DNA of 64,000 nucleotides from Lepidodermella squamata. Lineage: Eukaryota; Gastrotricha. Position numbers and translations under genes: made by a program. Shown here piece after piece: positions 52,201 to 63,303 of this stretch. The stretch is taken from NCBI GenBank assembly GCA_047495785.1, contig JBLDXI010000001.1, forward strand, positions 4,960,001-5,024,000, in the 5' to 3' direction. Position 1 is the stretch's first letter. Each line of letters starts with the position of its first letter. The notes under the pieces were generated by a model. The model was given only the letters and a program-made list of their open reading frames with translations, did not search any database and had not been told where the DNA came from.

Positions 52201-54886
52201 TTTTGAATCAGATTTCATCTCTAATCGTAGGGTCCGTGGTGGGCCCTTCTGCTCTCTTTTTTGAATTGCGAATAATTGGGCGAATTCAAAGTTAAGTTGT
52301 TGTAATTTAGGTATGGCGCATGCTCGGAACAGGATGAACTGTCTCAATCAAAAGCGCTTTGAATTGACATATCTTGAATGAAATTTTCCATAAATCTTTT
52401 CGAATCATTGTCAAAGTCTGACTATGGTTTGGGCGGCAATTATCAAAATTGTGATAGAGGGTACGATTGATTGTCGATTGGAATCGAAACTCGATATAAA
52501 AATAGTACGCTGACAAAAAATTGAACGATTTTCCTAATATCACAAAAAGCATTCGGCTGAAAATAGCCATTTTGCATTTAAGAAAAAATAGATAGACATG
52601 GATCACTGAGCATTTAACTGACCTGAAAGTGTTCTTCAAGTGTCAACAACGGACCCATGCGCTTCGGCCCCACCACCGTGATGGGCAAATCACAGCGACA
52701 CTCTGGGCATTCGACCGACGGCGGTTTCGGCTCATTAGACGATGGCTTAACTACTACCGCCGGCGGTGGCGCGTCGACTTTAGGCGGCTCAGGAGCCGGT
52801 TTTTCGACTTGCTGCACCGGCGATTTCATCAGCGTCAGAGTCGGCGGTTTTGGCTCGTTGCTGCTCACCAACGGCGGCAGATAGTACCCAACTGTCAGTC
52901 TGGAAGCGTCGAAATTCGCCTTATTTTTACGGAAGTGACACAACAAGGCGCATTTGTTGTAGAAAACCAGCTCACCGTCGTCGATGTCAGCCGACGGTTC
53001 GCTGTAGCGCAGCGTCAGACTTCGCCGCTCGAGATGCCGGTCCAGCTCGGGTTGGGTCGAGAAACCGGCCGAGCAGATTGAGCACTGGAAGGCTGGGTTG
53101 GCCGACGCGGCTGTTGCCGTCGCAATCGAAGCGGCTGTTCCACTACTTAGCAGCGCCATGTGAACTTGCAACTTCGCCGCGTATACATCGATGTTTTTCG
53201 TCAAATTCGCGGCGATTGAAACGGGTTTCGCCGCGGCCGGTTTCGGTTGACTTGGCGCGTTTTGAGAGATTGGTTTCGATTGCGTTGGTTGAGGGGGAGC
53301 AACCTGAACCGGCTGTTGCTGTTGGGGCACTGCAGCAGCAGCAACAGCAGCAGCAGCTGGAACGAGGCTGACCGGCAATTGACTGCCAGCTTGAATGTTA
53401 ATCACTCCGCCTGGCTAAAATACAGAAAAATCTTAATTACACATATCGGTGTTTTCTAGTGAATTCCTAATTTCACAGGTAAAATTTTGAATTCTATCAA
53501 GAGTGTAAGGTTCCATGCACCACTGCATCTGCACAGGTATTACAGCTCAGCTAATTCCGCAACTTTTTCAGTCAACGGCTAGTTTCAGTAAAAATTAGCA
53601 TTCTTTTGAGATCTTCAGATCTTCATGAGATTTCTTCTTATGACTGTTTAAGTTCAGAACACTCAGAACTGACTGACCTGAAGGGTGATTCGTGGAGCAG
53701 GGCCAATTTTAGGCGCAATCGGAATTGGTGCGTGAGACTGCTGTTGAATCGTAACCGGCGGATGTTGAGCTCTTACGGTCATCCGCGGCATGGCCATTGC
53801 TATTTGCGGCGCAATCAGCCGAGCCGGCATCGCTGTCGCCGCTGTGACTGCCGCCATGATCTGCTGCTGCCGAATCGCATTTTGTATCATCAAGTGGTGT
53901 TGCTGCTGTTGTTGTTGTTGTTGTTGTTGAAGGGCTTGGAGTTGTTGTTGCTGCTGCTGATGCTGCATCATCTGACGGACAGTGTTCCTCCCACGTTGTT
54001 GCTGCTGGACTTGCTGGGCAACCTGAGCCGCGCTGATTTCGCCAGCTGCACTTGTTACAACAGGCTGCAGGGCTGTGAGCAAGGCTTGACCGGGCCGAAT
54101 CAACTGGCCATTTGCTATCATCAGACTTGCGTGGGGCAGACGAGGCACAATAGGTGCGATTGTAACAGGGATTTGTGCCGGTAGATCAGCCACAACTGGG
54201 ACCACTGATGACCCTGGGAAGTCCACCACGAGCCTCGGGGAAGATGACGCGGACGAATTCGATATAGCAATCGCCTGGTTGGAATCAACTGGCAGCGTCT
54301 CTGGTTTCTGAGCGCCAGGAAACCTCATTGGATTCTTCGGTTTCCTTGATTTACTACCTCGGCCTTCACTGAGCTGCGAAACTAAATTAATCTTAAAACA
54401 TTGACGATGAAGAAAATCCATTATCAACTCACTAGGCCGATCTGAGTCGACAATACCAGCAGAGCTACCCGATCTATCTTCCATGATAGTGGGGAAATGA
54501 CCTTGGGATCTCGGGTTAGAATCACTAACAGTACTGTTACTTCGCTCGCAATCTACGCTCATAGCAGCAATAGAGCCTGTTTCACCATCGTTGTGAGATG
54601 AAATCGGACCGACATCCATAGGTTCACCGCCATCGTCACCGCTTTCCGGCCGATATTTCGGTTCGATTATTTGAGCATTCCTGCAGGGGAACATTCAGAA
54701 AAAATCAACGGTGATGTTGACATAAAGTAATGCTCACTGATTCATGACGAAACTACCAGATTCTTGAATAGAAACAATAATGAGATCGCTATCGTTCGAG
54801 TCAGTCGAACGACCATCAGCAGAGATAGCCGAAGAAGCTGAAGGTTTGCCGCCTCCAAAGCTCATTATATTTCCAGTAACATCTCA
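49224..54886 (-). CDS. multi-C2H2 zinc-finger protein, ZNF532/592/687-like
   Basis: Eight exons: about 54738-54886, 54433-54680, 53678-54381, 52623-53414, 51673-52181, 50467-51140, 50067-50227 and 49224-49667, giving about 1,226 residues, close to human ZNF532/592/687. The N-terminal third is Ser-rich then Gln-rich. Exon 4 has CSICSAGFSTQPELDRHLER followed by ELVFYNKCALLCHFRKNK, which matches the distinctive RHYERRS...FFNKCSLL...H module of that family. About ten further fingers follow, one completed across the exon 5-6 junction (CKHCGRIFNPGSSMRQ then HIERHH). These vertebrate proteins act as transcriptional regulators with ZMYND8. The start is uncertain: an ATG at 54864 is out of frame with the exon and the in-frame one is at 54886. 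Confidence 0.8.
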
Positions 54887-56048
54887 TAAGCAGAATAAGA
54901 TGAAAAGTTATTCATAAACAGAGAAGATGAAAAAGCTTAATTTCTCGGAAAAAGCTCCAACAATCAGGTAGCCAATCTAAAAAATCCACAGTACAGGCGG
55001 GTGGTTGACCGTTAGCCGTATAATCACCTCCATAAGGTTCAGGGATCAAGGTGTGGCTCTCTCTTCGTTAAGTTTTTGAAGATTTTCATTTTGAAGCTGG
55101 CGCGTGGACTACGATAACTTTTCACATTTGTTTTCAAACCAAGGCTTCAATTTTGCAAAAAGGATTAAACAAAAAGTGATACATGTAAAGTGGGATAATT
55201 AATAATTTTTTAAATAATTTTGTTTGGCGGGAAAACAAGGTCAGCTGAGAGTTGAGAAATGCTGCCAAACTTTTTCGATCGAGGGGGGTCTGAAATGTGA
55301 GAGGAAGCAGAAACTTTTCTTGACAAAGGTCGGAGTCCGTTTAATCACAATCGACAAGATTTGGGGATTTCGCGTAATTGCCTATAACATATTACAAAAT
55401 AATTGATTTTACTGACACATTCAAACGGTGGACCAAGTCTGGTCTGGCATTACTGGCCTGCTTTTATGCTTTTACCTTGTTCCTTGTTTCTATTTTTATT
55501 GTGCATATGCCTGGCGATGGCGCAATTAAAGACGCCACAATTCTCAAAGGTATAAAATAAGTAATTGAATTTGTCGTTTGTCTCTGTGATGCGTTAGTAA
55601 GAAATCCAGTTCCGTGCCAGCTCACCCATCAACCGCGACCATGCTTAGGTGAGAGGTGGGTTTCATATGGGCCCCTATATGGGCTGACGCTTCGACGATA
55701 AAGATTGGCTCGGTAAGGCTGGCGATTTTTGGCGTCTAAGTTGCTACAGGCTGGAGGCGATATATTTTCCTGACGATATTTTGTTTTCTGAAGTGGTAGT
55801 GCCGAAATTGCTTTCCGCATCTCAAATGACTTCCAATTGCGGTGCATACTTATCCTTCCGCTAGAAAGCATGGGAATCGCGTGCTGTGCCTGGCATGATG
55901 CACAATCGGAAATCGGTAGGCATTGCGTTTGGACTCCTTGAGACAAATCTTATTACGTTTCTTCCGTTCGGTCTCATATCTGAAATGTTATATGCATTTA
56001 TTAGAAATATACTCCTTCAACTAAGTATTATCGGATTATATAAAAAAA
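54887..56048. other. intergenic, possible lone exon
   Basis: A plus-strand frame near 55390-55550 encodes a membrane-like segment (LALLACFYAFTLFLVSIFIV) and ends at a GTATAA donor-like site. No start or downstream partner was found, so it is not called. Confidence 0.35.
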
Positions 56049-57160
56049 ATGAACACCTCGAGCTTGCTGAAAGTCACCGGCTTTTTGAAGTCAACCAGAC
56101 TGCTTCTGTCGACGGGTGCTCGCGTTATCACATCAACAAACGAAAACAATAATATGGTTCGACGTGTCACGTTGAACAATCCCAAGAAAAGGTAAGATGA
56201 AGCGAAATATTGATTCAAAAAATTATTCAAAGCCGCCTTTGCAACAGGAATATTCTTTCACTCGAAGCAATAACGCAACTGAATGAAGAATTCGATCAAC
56301 TAGCTCAGGATAAGAACCTGAGAGCTGTTGTCATCGCAGCAGCCGGTCCAGTGTTCTCAGCTGGCCACGATTTACGCGAGCTGGCCAGCGGCTCTGACGC
56401 GTTTCGCCGCGAAGTTTTCCGGACTTACAATACTTTCATGTCAAAACTCCGCACTCTTCCCGTTCCGGTGATCGCACGGGTATGTAGTTACTTGGCGGAT
56501 CTTCAGACCTCGAATTAGTGTCGTATGTAGGTCCACGCGTTGGCCGCAGCCGCTGGTTGCCAGCTAGTTGCAGCATGCGATATGGCAGTTGCATTGGATT
56601 CAGCTTCATTCTCCACTCCAGGGTATGCACATTCACCGAAGTTAGTGCCAATATTTACTGATTAATTTTTCTAGTGTATCCGTCGGAATTTTTTGCACCA
56701 GTCCTGGCGTTTTCGTGGGACGATCCGTCCCCGCCAAAGTAGCTATGGACATGGTAAAATTCCAACACTTACGCATTATTTACTAGACTTGACGCACTAT
56801 TTAGCTAATTACAGGGGAGCCTATCTCCGCTCAGGACGCGCTGAGAGCCGGTCTAATTAGCCGCGTGGTTCGTGGGCAAGATCACGACTTGGACGCCGCG
56901 GTATGTCTTCTAATACGACTACTCACTTTGAAATGACTAATTTGCGATTAATGAAGATTGAACGTCTGACGTCACGCATTTGCTCGCTTGGCCGTGATTC
57001 AATCGCGCTGGGAAAGCGAGCGTTCTACGCGCAGATCGACCAGTCGCTAAACGACGCGATGGATCTGGCGGCTTATGCTATGGTTGAAAACATTGGGTAC
57101 GACGATTTCAAGCAAGGCATTGCGAAGTTTGTTGCTGGTTCGAAGAAACCTGCCCACTGA
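56049..57160 (+). CDS. ECHDC3: enoyl-CoA hydratase domain-containing protein 3, mitochondrial
   Basis: Six exons: 56049-56191, 56248-56479, 56531-56622, 56675-56753, 56805-56900 and 56957-57160, giving 281 residues (human about 303). The N-terminus ([20 protein letters not shown]) is basic and hydroxylated, a mitochondrial presequence. The crotonase fold follows: [30 protein letters not shown] (oxyanion-hole loop), [57 protein letters not shown] and [22 protein letters not shown]3 lacks an established substrate. The catalytic glutamates of true enoyl-CoA hydratases are not evident. A truncated copy lies at 3226-3855. Confidence 0.95.
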
Positions 57161-57578
57161 GACTATTTCTTGAGATTAAAATTGACCCATGTATATTTTC
57201 TTACTATGTGATCTAACCATTGCTTGTATTAGTCCTAATTAAAAATCGCCATCTTTCCAGCTTTACTTACTTTCTTAAACAGGCGAGCTGAGCGAAGTAA
57301 CTGGGAAGCCTTCAAATGATATTGATGAGTATATGGTTGGACCTGATGATATCTAGGCCTCAAATGAGCACGTTTGATAGAAATAATCAAAGGAGAACGA
57401 GGAAACGAACCAAAAATGGCTGCGATGTACAGCTTCAGCTTTCTATTTCTCACCTAGCAAAACAGCAGTTGAACAATTTTAGGGAATTCCTTCATCCTAG
57501 AAAAGGAGTTATTAACAAACGCTATGCGAATAATTTATTTTACCAGAAAACTATCAAATTTGAAAGAACTTCTCGGAG
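57161..57578. other. intergenic, convergent 3' flanks
   Basis: No gene seen between ECHDC3 and the minus-strand membrane-protein cluster. Confidence 0.5.
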
Positions 57579-58192
57579 CTAGGAGCCCACAACATTTATA
57601 TAAGAGAGATTAAATCCTGACACGACATCTGTGGGTTTCGCAATTTTAATGTAAGCTAGAGTTTCCGAGTAACTCGGTGGCTTTTCATCGCTTGGCTGCA
57701 CGTCTGGCTTCGAGACATCGCCAGCATGAGCTTTCGAACTTTGTGGAGTTGAAGTTGCGCCAATGAAAAGGTCCGAAGAGATGACCAAATCGCGATAATC
57801 GGGAGGACTTGGCGAGACGACGAATATTTGTTCCGGAGCCGAAGTAGCATGGGCGCCGCCTTCTTCTTCACAAGCTCCGACTTTCGAGTGAAAACAGCCA
57901 TGTCGATATCGGTAAACAATTGCTACAAAGCTGATTGCTGAAACTACAGCCATCGCAGATAGGCCATTTTCTATTCTAAAGGTAGACTGAATTGCCGCAA
58001 CTGGTTGTATAACTGGCGTCGTTGCTACAATTTAGAACATTAGTTTTCCAGAATTTCCAATAAGCTAAATCTCAACTAACCTCGCCGCCCTTGATTATCG
58101 TAGAGGCCATTGGCTTGTAAACTTTGAGCTGAGCACATGGTCCGAAAACCGCAACAGCTCAACAGCACAGCAGTCCATACCATCAAATTCAT
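57579..58192 (-). CDS. single-pass membrane protein with two PPxY motifs (cluster gene 1)
   Basis: Two exons: 58081-58192 and 57579-58024, giving 185 residues. A signal peptide (MNLMVWTAVLLSCCGF) leads to a short ectodomain, then a membrane helix (AMAVVSAISFVAIVY) followed by basic YRYRHG, the stop-transfer pattern of type I proteins. The cytoplasmic tail has SPPDYRDL and KPPSYSETL, two PPxY motifs that usually recruit WW domains of NEDD4-type ubiquitin ligases. The architecture recalls small PPxY adaptors, but there is no Cys-rich ectodomain like that of Shisa/WBP1 proteins. The family is not recognised. The phrase VISSD before or after PPxY is shared with the next gene, suggesting common ancestry. 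Confidence 0.75.
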
Positions 58193-59013
58193 GCTGTTTG
58201 CTTTGAAAATTCAGGATGAGATTCAGACTGAATTAGTTAAACGAGAACCCATGGTTCATAAGGAGAATAGTTACGTGATGGCATGCAGTCCCGAGTAATC
58301 AGCTCATACGGGTATCAAATATCCCACGTTTAGACGTTCGCTCATACTGAGAGCGCCTGGACTATGATTCACTCGATCAGAGGAAATTAAAAATTCCGCT
58401 GAAGGCAAGTTAATGATTAGTGGGTGCGCGGTAATTATCCTTCATAAATTAGCGGTTTCACCTGAAGGTTGAAGCTTTCCTTGCGAACTATCTGGGCTCG
58501 ACAGATTTCGGCACCATGCTCACCAGCATTATTTAGCCCAAACAGACTGAATAACTTCCGTATCTCTGCCTAATTGTGTTTTTACTTCGAGCTTTCTCCA
58601 ATGGGGATGATGATCAGTAAACAAATCCGAAATCAGTGAATTTAATAGAAGTAATGAATCTTCCTAGAAAACTTCTCAAGTCTCGTAATAAAACCGAATT
58701 CGGTGACTTGCATCAATTCTGCATCAATTCTGAATGTTTTACCCAACATACAGCAGGAAAAGTTCATCGTTCCTCGTCAGAATGGAAGTTTGAGCAGGAT
58801 GTGTTGATTAGTTAGGCTGATTCCAATTAATACCCACATTTTGTCGGTGTTATTGCTGTGGCGACAAATTTGAGAACACTGGTTAAAGAAATAAGCGGGG
58901 AATCTGAGGAATCTGACACTTAGGTTTGTGGAATTGTTTTATTTTGGGATATCTTACATTCGAAAAGAATAGTTAATTCGAAAAGAAGATATTATATTTC
59001 CTAAGCTAATTTT
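58193..59013. other. intergenic within the membrane-protein cluster
   Basis: No gene seen. Confidence 0.5.
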
Positions 59014-59616
59014 TCAGCCGAATTTTCCGCCAAATGACCGTCCAGCACCCATGCCGAAAGAATATGAAGCAGTTCCGTTCCATGGCCTTGCCAAGCCATG
59101 AGTATGCCAAGTACCTTGCCTGAGTCCCCAAGCCATTCCACTCGTGAGAGGACCGGAAGAAGGATCCTCTCCATCTTTCTGCATCGCCTGCTTTTCATCT
59201 TCGACTTCTTCTTCAGCAGCAACGTTCGTCAAATTCAAGCCACTGCAGCCAGGCACATTGTCGTCGGACAAAATTTGCTCGGAGGCTGAACGCTGGCATG
59301 GTGGCATTTCGGCGTGTTGTCGAGCCTCGGCGTACGACGGAGGATCAGAAGAAATTACGAATACGTCTGGTTTATACCCCGTTGGATGATGAGGCTTTAT
59401 TGCATTGGCTATCGGCGGCGGACCCACATGCACCCCTACCCCCGTTTGCTCCGAGCAACATTCTTTGAGCTTGAAACGAAAGCGGTACAGGACAATGAGG
59501 AAGAGAATTCCTGCAGCTAGAACTAATGAGCCTAAGCCACCTTCCGTTCCTTCATTGTCTGCTGAAACTAATTGAAATTGGTAAGTTACTAAAACAACGA
59601 CTACTATATGATACAT
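59014..59616 (-). CDS. single-pass membrane protein, PPxY and conserved tail (cluster gene 2)
   Basis: Intronless, 200 residues. A signal peptide (MYHIVVVVLVTYQFQLVSA) is followed by a very short ectodomain, a membrane helix (LGSLVLAAGILFLIVLY), basic RFRFKLK and a dicysteine that may be palmitoylated. The tail contains VISSDPPSYAEA (PPxY). It ends in a Gly/aromatic module, GMAWGLRQGTWHTHGLARPW then SYSFGMGAGRSFGGKFG, shared with the gene at 60135. I know no named domain with this signature. Its near-identity between two otherwise diverged tails suggests functional constraint. Confidence 0.78.
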   Translation of the reverse strand: MYHIVVVVLVTYQFQLVSADNEGTEGGLGSLVLAAGILFLIVLYRFRFKLKECCSEQTGVGVHVGPPPIANAIKPHHPTGYKPDVFVISSDPPSYAEARQHAEMPPCQRSASEQILSDDNVPGCSGLNLTNVAAEEEVEDEKQAMQKDGEDPSSGPLTSGMAWGLRQGTWHTHGLARPWNGTASYSFGMGAGRSFGGKFG

Positions 59617-60134
59617 AGTTGTGAAAGCTCACGATCTGAGATGGCAGTAACTTCTTAGTGCTTAATTTTTACGCTAAAGGAAGCTTCGCAAAACTCAACT
59701 CCTAAAATCAATACTTACAGAGTCTAGAGATATCAAATATCCTCTCACTCTTTACCTCTCAGCTCGATTGAACTTTCTTAATAGAACTATTCTGTAATTT
59801 TTTGCTTGTTCAGCTAATTTTTTTTCCAACGATTCAAGGATTCAACGGTGTGATTTCTTGATCAAGCTCATCAAGATCGACTGCGTTATTTGAAGACCTG
59901 TTTGACAAGTATTAACAATGTGTTTGAACGGGGCAGAAAGCAAGGCGAAGACTGCACATTAAATTTTCAAATAGGCTTTCCATTTACTTCAATAATAATG
60001 AATTAGCACTCTCAATATCATAACTCAGGTCATGCTTATGAACAATCGAATTTAAAATAAATAAGTATATTGAAAATGGACGAAATGGAGATCACGAGTT
60101 AGAAACATAGACCATAGACGGTGAAGCTGCGAGG
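59617..60134. other. intergenic within the membrane-protein cluster
   Basis: AT-rich, no gene seen. Confidence 0.5.
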
Positions 60135-60566
60135 CTAAAATCTTCCGGCGAACGTACGACCTCCTCCAGCACCAAAAGTATAAGAAGCACTATTGTTCCA
60201 CGGCCGACTCAATCCGTGAGTGTGCCATGTGCCTTGTCTTAGTCCAAAGGCCATCCCTCCGATGCGAGGGGCCTTGCTAACGCCATCTCCATCGATTGGT
60301 TCATGCTGATCTTGCCCATTTTCTGGATCATTTTGATCACCGGTAGTTACTAAAACTGTTTGCTGTTGATTCGATTGGCAATCCTGCTGATTTTTGTAGC
60401 ACGGTTTGCATAATTTGTGGCGATAGTGAAAAATGACAATGCAAATGCACATAGCAAGGATGCTGGCTAAGGCGATAATTCCTATTTCGGCCTCCGAAAG
60501 ACCCGCTGCTTCGGCTGGCTGAATTAGGCATGAAGCCAAAATTAAACCGAAAGTAGGTATCAGCAT
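60135..60566 (-). CDS. single-pass membrane protein with conserved tail module (cluster gene 3)
   Basis: Intronless, 143 residues. A signal peptide (LIPTFGLILASCLIQPAEAA) leads, after about six residues, to a membrane helix (IGIIALASILAMCICIVIF), then HYRHKLCKPCYKN with three cysteines near the membrane. A Gln/Asp-rich linker follows. The C-terminus is GMAFGLRQGTWHTHGLSRPW then SYTFGAGGGRTFAGRF, aligning residue for residue with the gene at 59014. It lacks a PPxY motif. The ectodomain is almost absent, so the job is probably inside the cell: a membrane-anchored display of the tail module. Confidence 0.75.
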   Translation of the reverse strand: MLIPTFGLILASCLIQPAEAAGLSEAEIGIIALASILAMCICIVIFHYRHKLCKPCYKNQQDCQSNQQQTVLVTTGDQNDPENGQDQHEPIDGDGVSKAPRIGGMAFGLRQGTWHTHGLSRPWNNSASYTFGAGGGRTFAGRF

Positions 60567-61142
60567 TTCGAAATGGATTTCATAATGCTATGAAAAATAT
60601 CTGGCTGTGCAGTGCTCGCGAGTTTTCATGCGCACATGAATGAGTTCTAATGCTCTACGTGTTCCTATAGATATATATAAACATACTGTTATTGCTGCAG
60701 ACGATCGATGAGAAAAAAACGCTATCGATTGCTCACTGTGTACTGTATAAGGCATTATTTTCTTGGCTTTTTTTTTACAAATATTATTACCCGTGCGCCA
60801 GTATGGAGAACTGAGCCAATAGGCACTTTGCTTTCTAAATTATACCCATGTACGCGCAATAATCATGTTGCCTCGAATTTCTTCGATTCAGATATTTGTT
60901 GATGCGGTATTCAGTAAATGATAGGTTTAATGTAAAGTTTTCTCGCTTTAGCTAAGGATGGAAGCGAAAAGTGCGTTTTGCGTTTCTTTACCCAATTGAA
61001 AAGTGCTATTTCATGTTGAATTTCGGCATTTGCTGAACGTTCCGTGTTACAGAACATCTTTGGAAAACACTTGACATGCAAAAAATTCAGCAAGTTTATT
61101 TATGAATAACCACGCAATCTATGCGACACGTTGATTGGAATA
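60567..61142. other. intergenic within the membrane-protein cluster
   Basis: No gene seen. Confidence 0.5.
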
Positions 61143-61625
61143 TCAATTCACAGACTTCCTGAAAAAAGTAGGAATCCTGCCTGAATCTTTTAAAAGTGAA
61201 GCTCCAATCGGTATCTTGAATATTTTCCAATTGTTAGCGAATCTAGGCTCTAAACGTGCAACTGACGCCCGAATACTATTTTGATATATTGAATTGTACG
61301 GAATCACGTCGCTGAACTCTGAATGTAAAGGAGATGTCATCGGCAGGTTCATTTGAACGTTAAGCCAACGGTCCATGAATTGACGTAAAAATATGGAAGA
61401 GGGGTCTTTGCCGAATCTAGTTTCCACTGGCTGGTTTGATCGTGGCCTGTATCGTTGCTGTTGTATCTGTACTGCTGTTGCATCGAATGGACTTGACAAA
61501 TATCGATATTTCGGAGAACCGTCGAATGTTAAACCAGAGCTTTCCATGATCGGCAATCTCACTCGAGCATAGCAGGTAATCATTAAGAGGTGAGCGATAA
61601 TGAAGCTTAGAAACACGTACATCAT
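61143..61625 (-). CDS. secreted protein, unknown family (cluster gene 4)
   Basis: Intronless from the ATG at 61625, 160 residues. The N-terminus MMYVFLSFIIAHLLMITCYA is a strong signal peptide. The mature part is basic, with RYLSSPFDATAVQIQQQRYR, FLRQFMDRWLNVQMNLPM and KIFKIPIGASLLKDSGRIP. It has no membrane segment after the leader and no cysteines after the signal region, so a small secreted protein or prohormone-like precursor is possible. No family is recognised, and it does not share the tail module of its neighbours. Confidence 0.65.
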   Translation of the reverse strand: MMYVFLSFIIAHLLMITCYARVRLPIMESSGLTFDGSPKYRYLSSPFDATAVQIQQQRYRPRSNQPVETRFGKDPSSIFLRQFMDRWLNVQMNLPMTSPLHSEFSDVIPYNSIYQNSIRASVARLEPRFANNWKIFKIPIGASLLKDSGRIPTFFRKSVN

Positions 61626-61930
61626 GAAGTTGCTTCGCAAAACAAGGAGAAGCAGTTAACGGCTACTGTGACCCTAACTGTCATCAGCGAGCCGATGTAT
61701 AGTTTCATGGCATTGCTCACGTTGTTAACGGCAAAACAATAAAGTTGTGCAGTAAACAAAAGAAAGCTGGCTTAAAAACACTCCATTCTGTCAAATAAAA
61801 AACTGAACCATGTGAAGTTATTTAATGCGCACGTTTCATTGCGAATGCCTGCATGACTGCTGTGCGGTGAAAGAGCGATGACTGCTGCTGCGAAATTTAT
61901 TTCACAACTGGAATATCTCAGCGAGATGGA
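61626..61930. other. intergenic within the membrane-protein cluster
   Basis: No gene seen. Confidence 0.5.
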
Positions 61931-63303
61931 TTAGGCTCTTTCAGTGTGTTGGTTAGTTAATGGAGCCGAATTGATGTGCAAATTGACGTCATCAGCAGAC
62001 AATGCATTGACTGCTTGGGTGTATGGCGGCGGCGCAGCTGATGTAGCCTGATGTTCTTGGGTAACTGGATGTGGCTGCCGACTAGACTCGGGAGTTGTAT
62101 TTGGGGGATTCAACGGATAAGGTAACTGCTGCGATTGATTGTTCACAGTTGTCGCTGAACCTGAAGAATGAATGTAAGGTGGCGGCGCCTGGTTCGCGCC
62201 CGTTTCAGGTGGTTTATTGTCTGGAAAAGGAATCCAACGTAAATCTAACGTTGAGAAATAATTGAAAAAATGAACTCACATGACGCATTATATTGTGAAT
62301 AAGGGTTATTGAAGACATTGTTGTGAATTTCATTCGGATAGCCTGGGAAATAAGGCTGCATCATGGGCTGCGTTTGTCCCGCTGGATTTATCACTACTTG
62401 ATCTTGCGGAATCGAATAAACGACAGCTGCTGGTCGTGCCGGCGGTGGTAAGCAACATGGACAACATAAACAAGCCTGCCAACAACAAATTCGAATCAAA
62501 ATTCCGACTACGACAGCCACAGCGACTAGTACAACAAATGCAGCATATGACAGGGTATTATTGGTTTCCGTATTCGGCCGATTTTGCACAGGAATGACGG
62601 AAAGGGTGAAATTAAATCGGCTTGAAGCCCCTTGACAAGAGTTGATTGAAAATGACAGGGTATTGCCAGTTGAATATAAGTCTTGTGAGCAATCGTTTGT
62701 TTTTCCGTTCAAATTTGGAATAGCGAGAAGGGGTGATACCGGTGAGGTGCTGGAAACCATAGAGGATGCTGAATTGCCACTAGAGGACGCGTAGTAATTC
62801 CCGTTCCAAACTTGCAAAGAGCAGCCAGGTGGCCAAGAGTTGCAACTCCGGTCGCTGAACTTCACATTCAAATAGTAACCTGAATTAGTATTCAGCGTGA
62901 AAGTACATGATGCACTCAGGGAACTCTGGAGAGGAACTCCGTTTTGATCCGCATAGGGTGTGGATCCCACGAAAGACACTGGAACACTGCCATAAATCAA
63001 GTATCTCTCATCGCCCTTGATTGTGTAGGCCGGAACATTTTGGCAGTGATACATAAAGTTTCCATAAACTATATGTCATTTTCAAAAAGACTAATTCAGT
63101 CTGCTAATTGAGAAATAATACTTACTTATCTGATCTATTTTCGCTGGTTTATTTGCAGCGGCCGGGGCAAAGTACACGGCATTATTGAAGTAACTTATCG
63201 GGTAGTTGTTGCTCGTAACGATTACTACGGCCGAAGTAACTGTACTTAGGAATGTCTGCAACGTGATCAAGACTCCATTGATGATAGTGTAAGTTAATTT
63301 CAT
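61931..63303 (-). CDS. CUB-like type I membrane receptor with PPxY motifs (cluster gene 5)
   Basis: Three exons: 63126-63303, 62280-63068 and 61931-62220, giving 418 residues. A signal peptide (about residues 1-27) is followed by AVVIVTSNNYPISYFNN and a later Cys/aromatic pattern (CTFTLNTNSGYYLNVKFSDR, CSLQVWNG) that resembles a CUB or CUB-like domain, an extracellular binding module. A Ser-rich stalk leads to the membrane helix (LSYAAFVVLVAVAVVVGILI), then a Cys cluster (CCWQACLCCPCC), probably palmitoylated. The Pro/Gln-rich cytoplasmic tail has APPPYIHS and APPPYTQA, two PPxY motifs. WW-domain or NEDD4-family partners are inferred. CUB is a moderate call because only part of the cysteine pattern is present. 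Confidence 0.75.

Noticed and set aside
51559-52295. Long open frames on both strands over zinc-finger exon 5, including a 222-codon plus-strand frame
   Set aside because: The GC-rich sequence leaves several frames open. Only the minus-strand frame shows C2H2 spacing and phase-compatible splice sites with neighbouring exons.
53330-53370. CAG/CTG-rich tracts as a possible expanded repeat locus
   Set aside because: They encode interrupted Ala/Gln runs in a disordered part of the zinc-finger protein. The interruptions argue against an unstable repeat.
55378-55560. Small membrane protein upstream of ECHDC3
   Set aside because: There is a hydrophobic stretch but no ATG in a sensible position and no confirmed partner exon.
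61143-61640. Start of cluster gene 4 at 61640
   Set aside because: That position is a TTG. The first ATG in frame is at 61625 and gives a better signal peptide.
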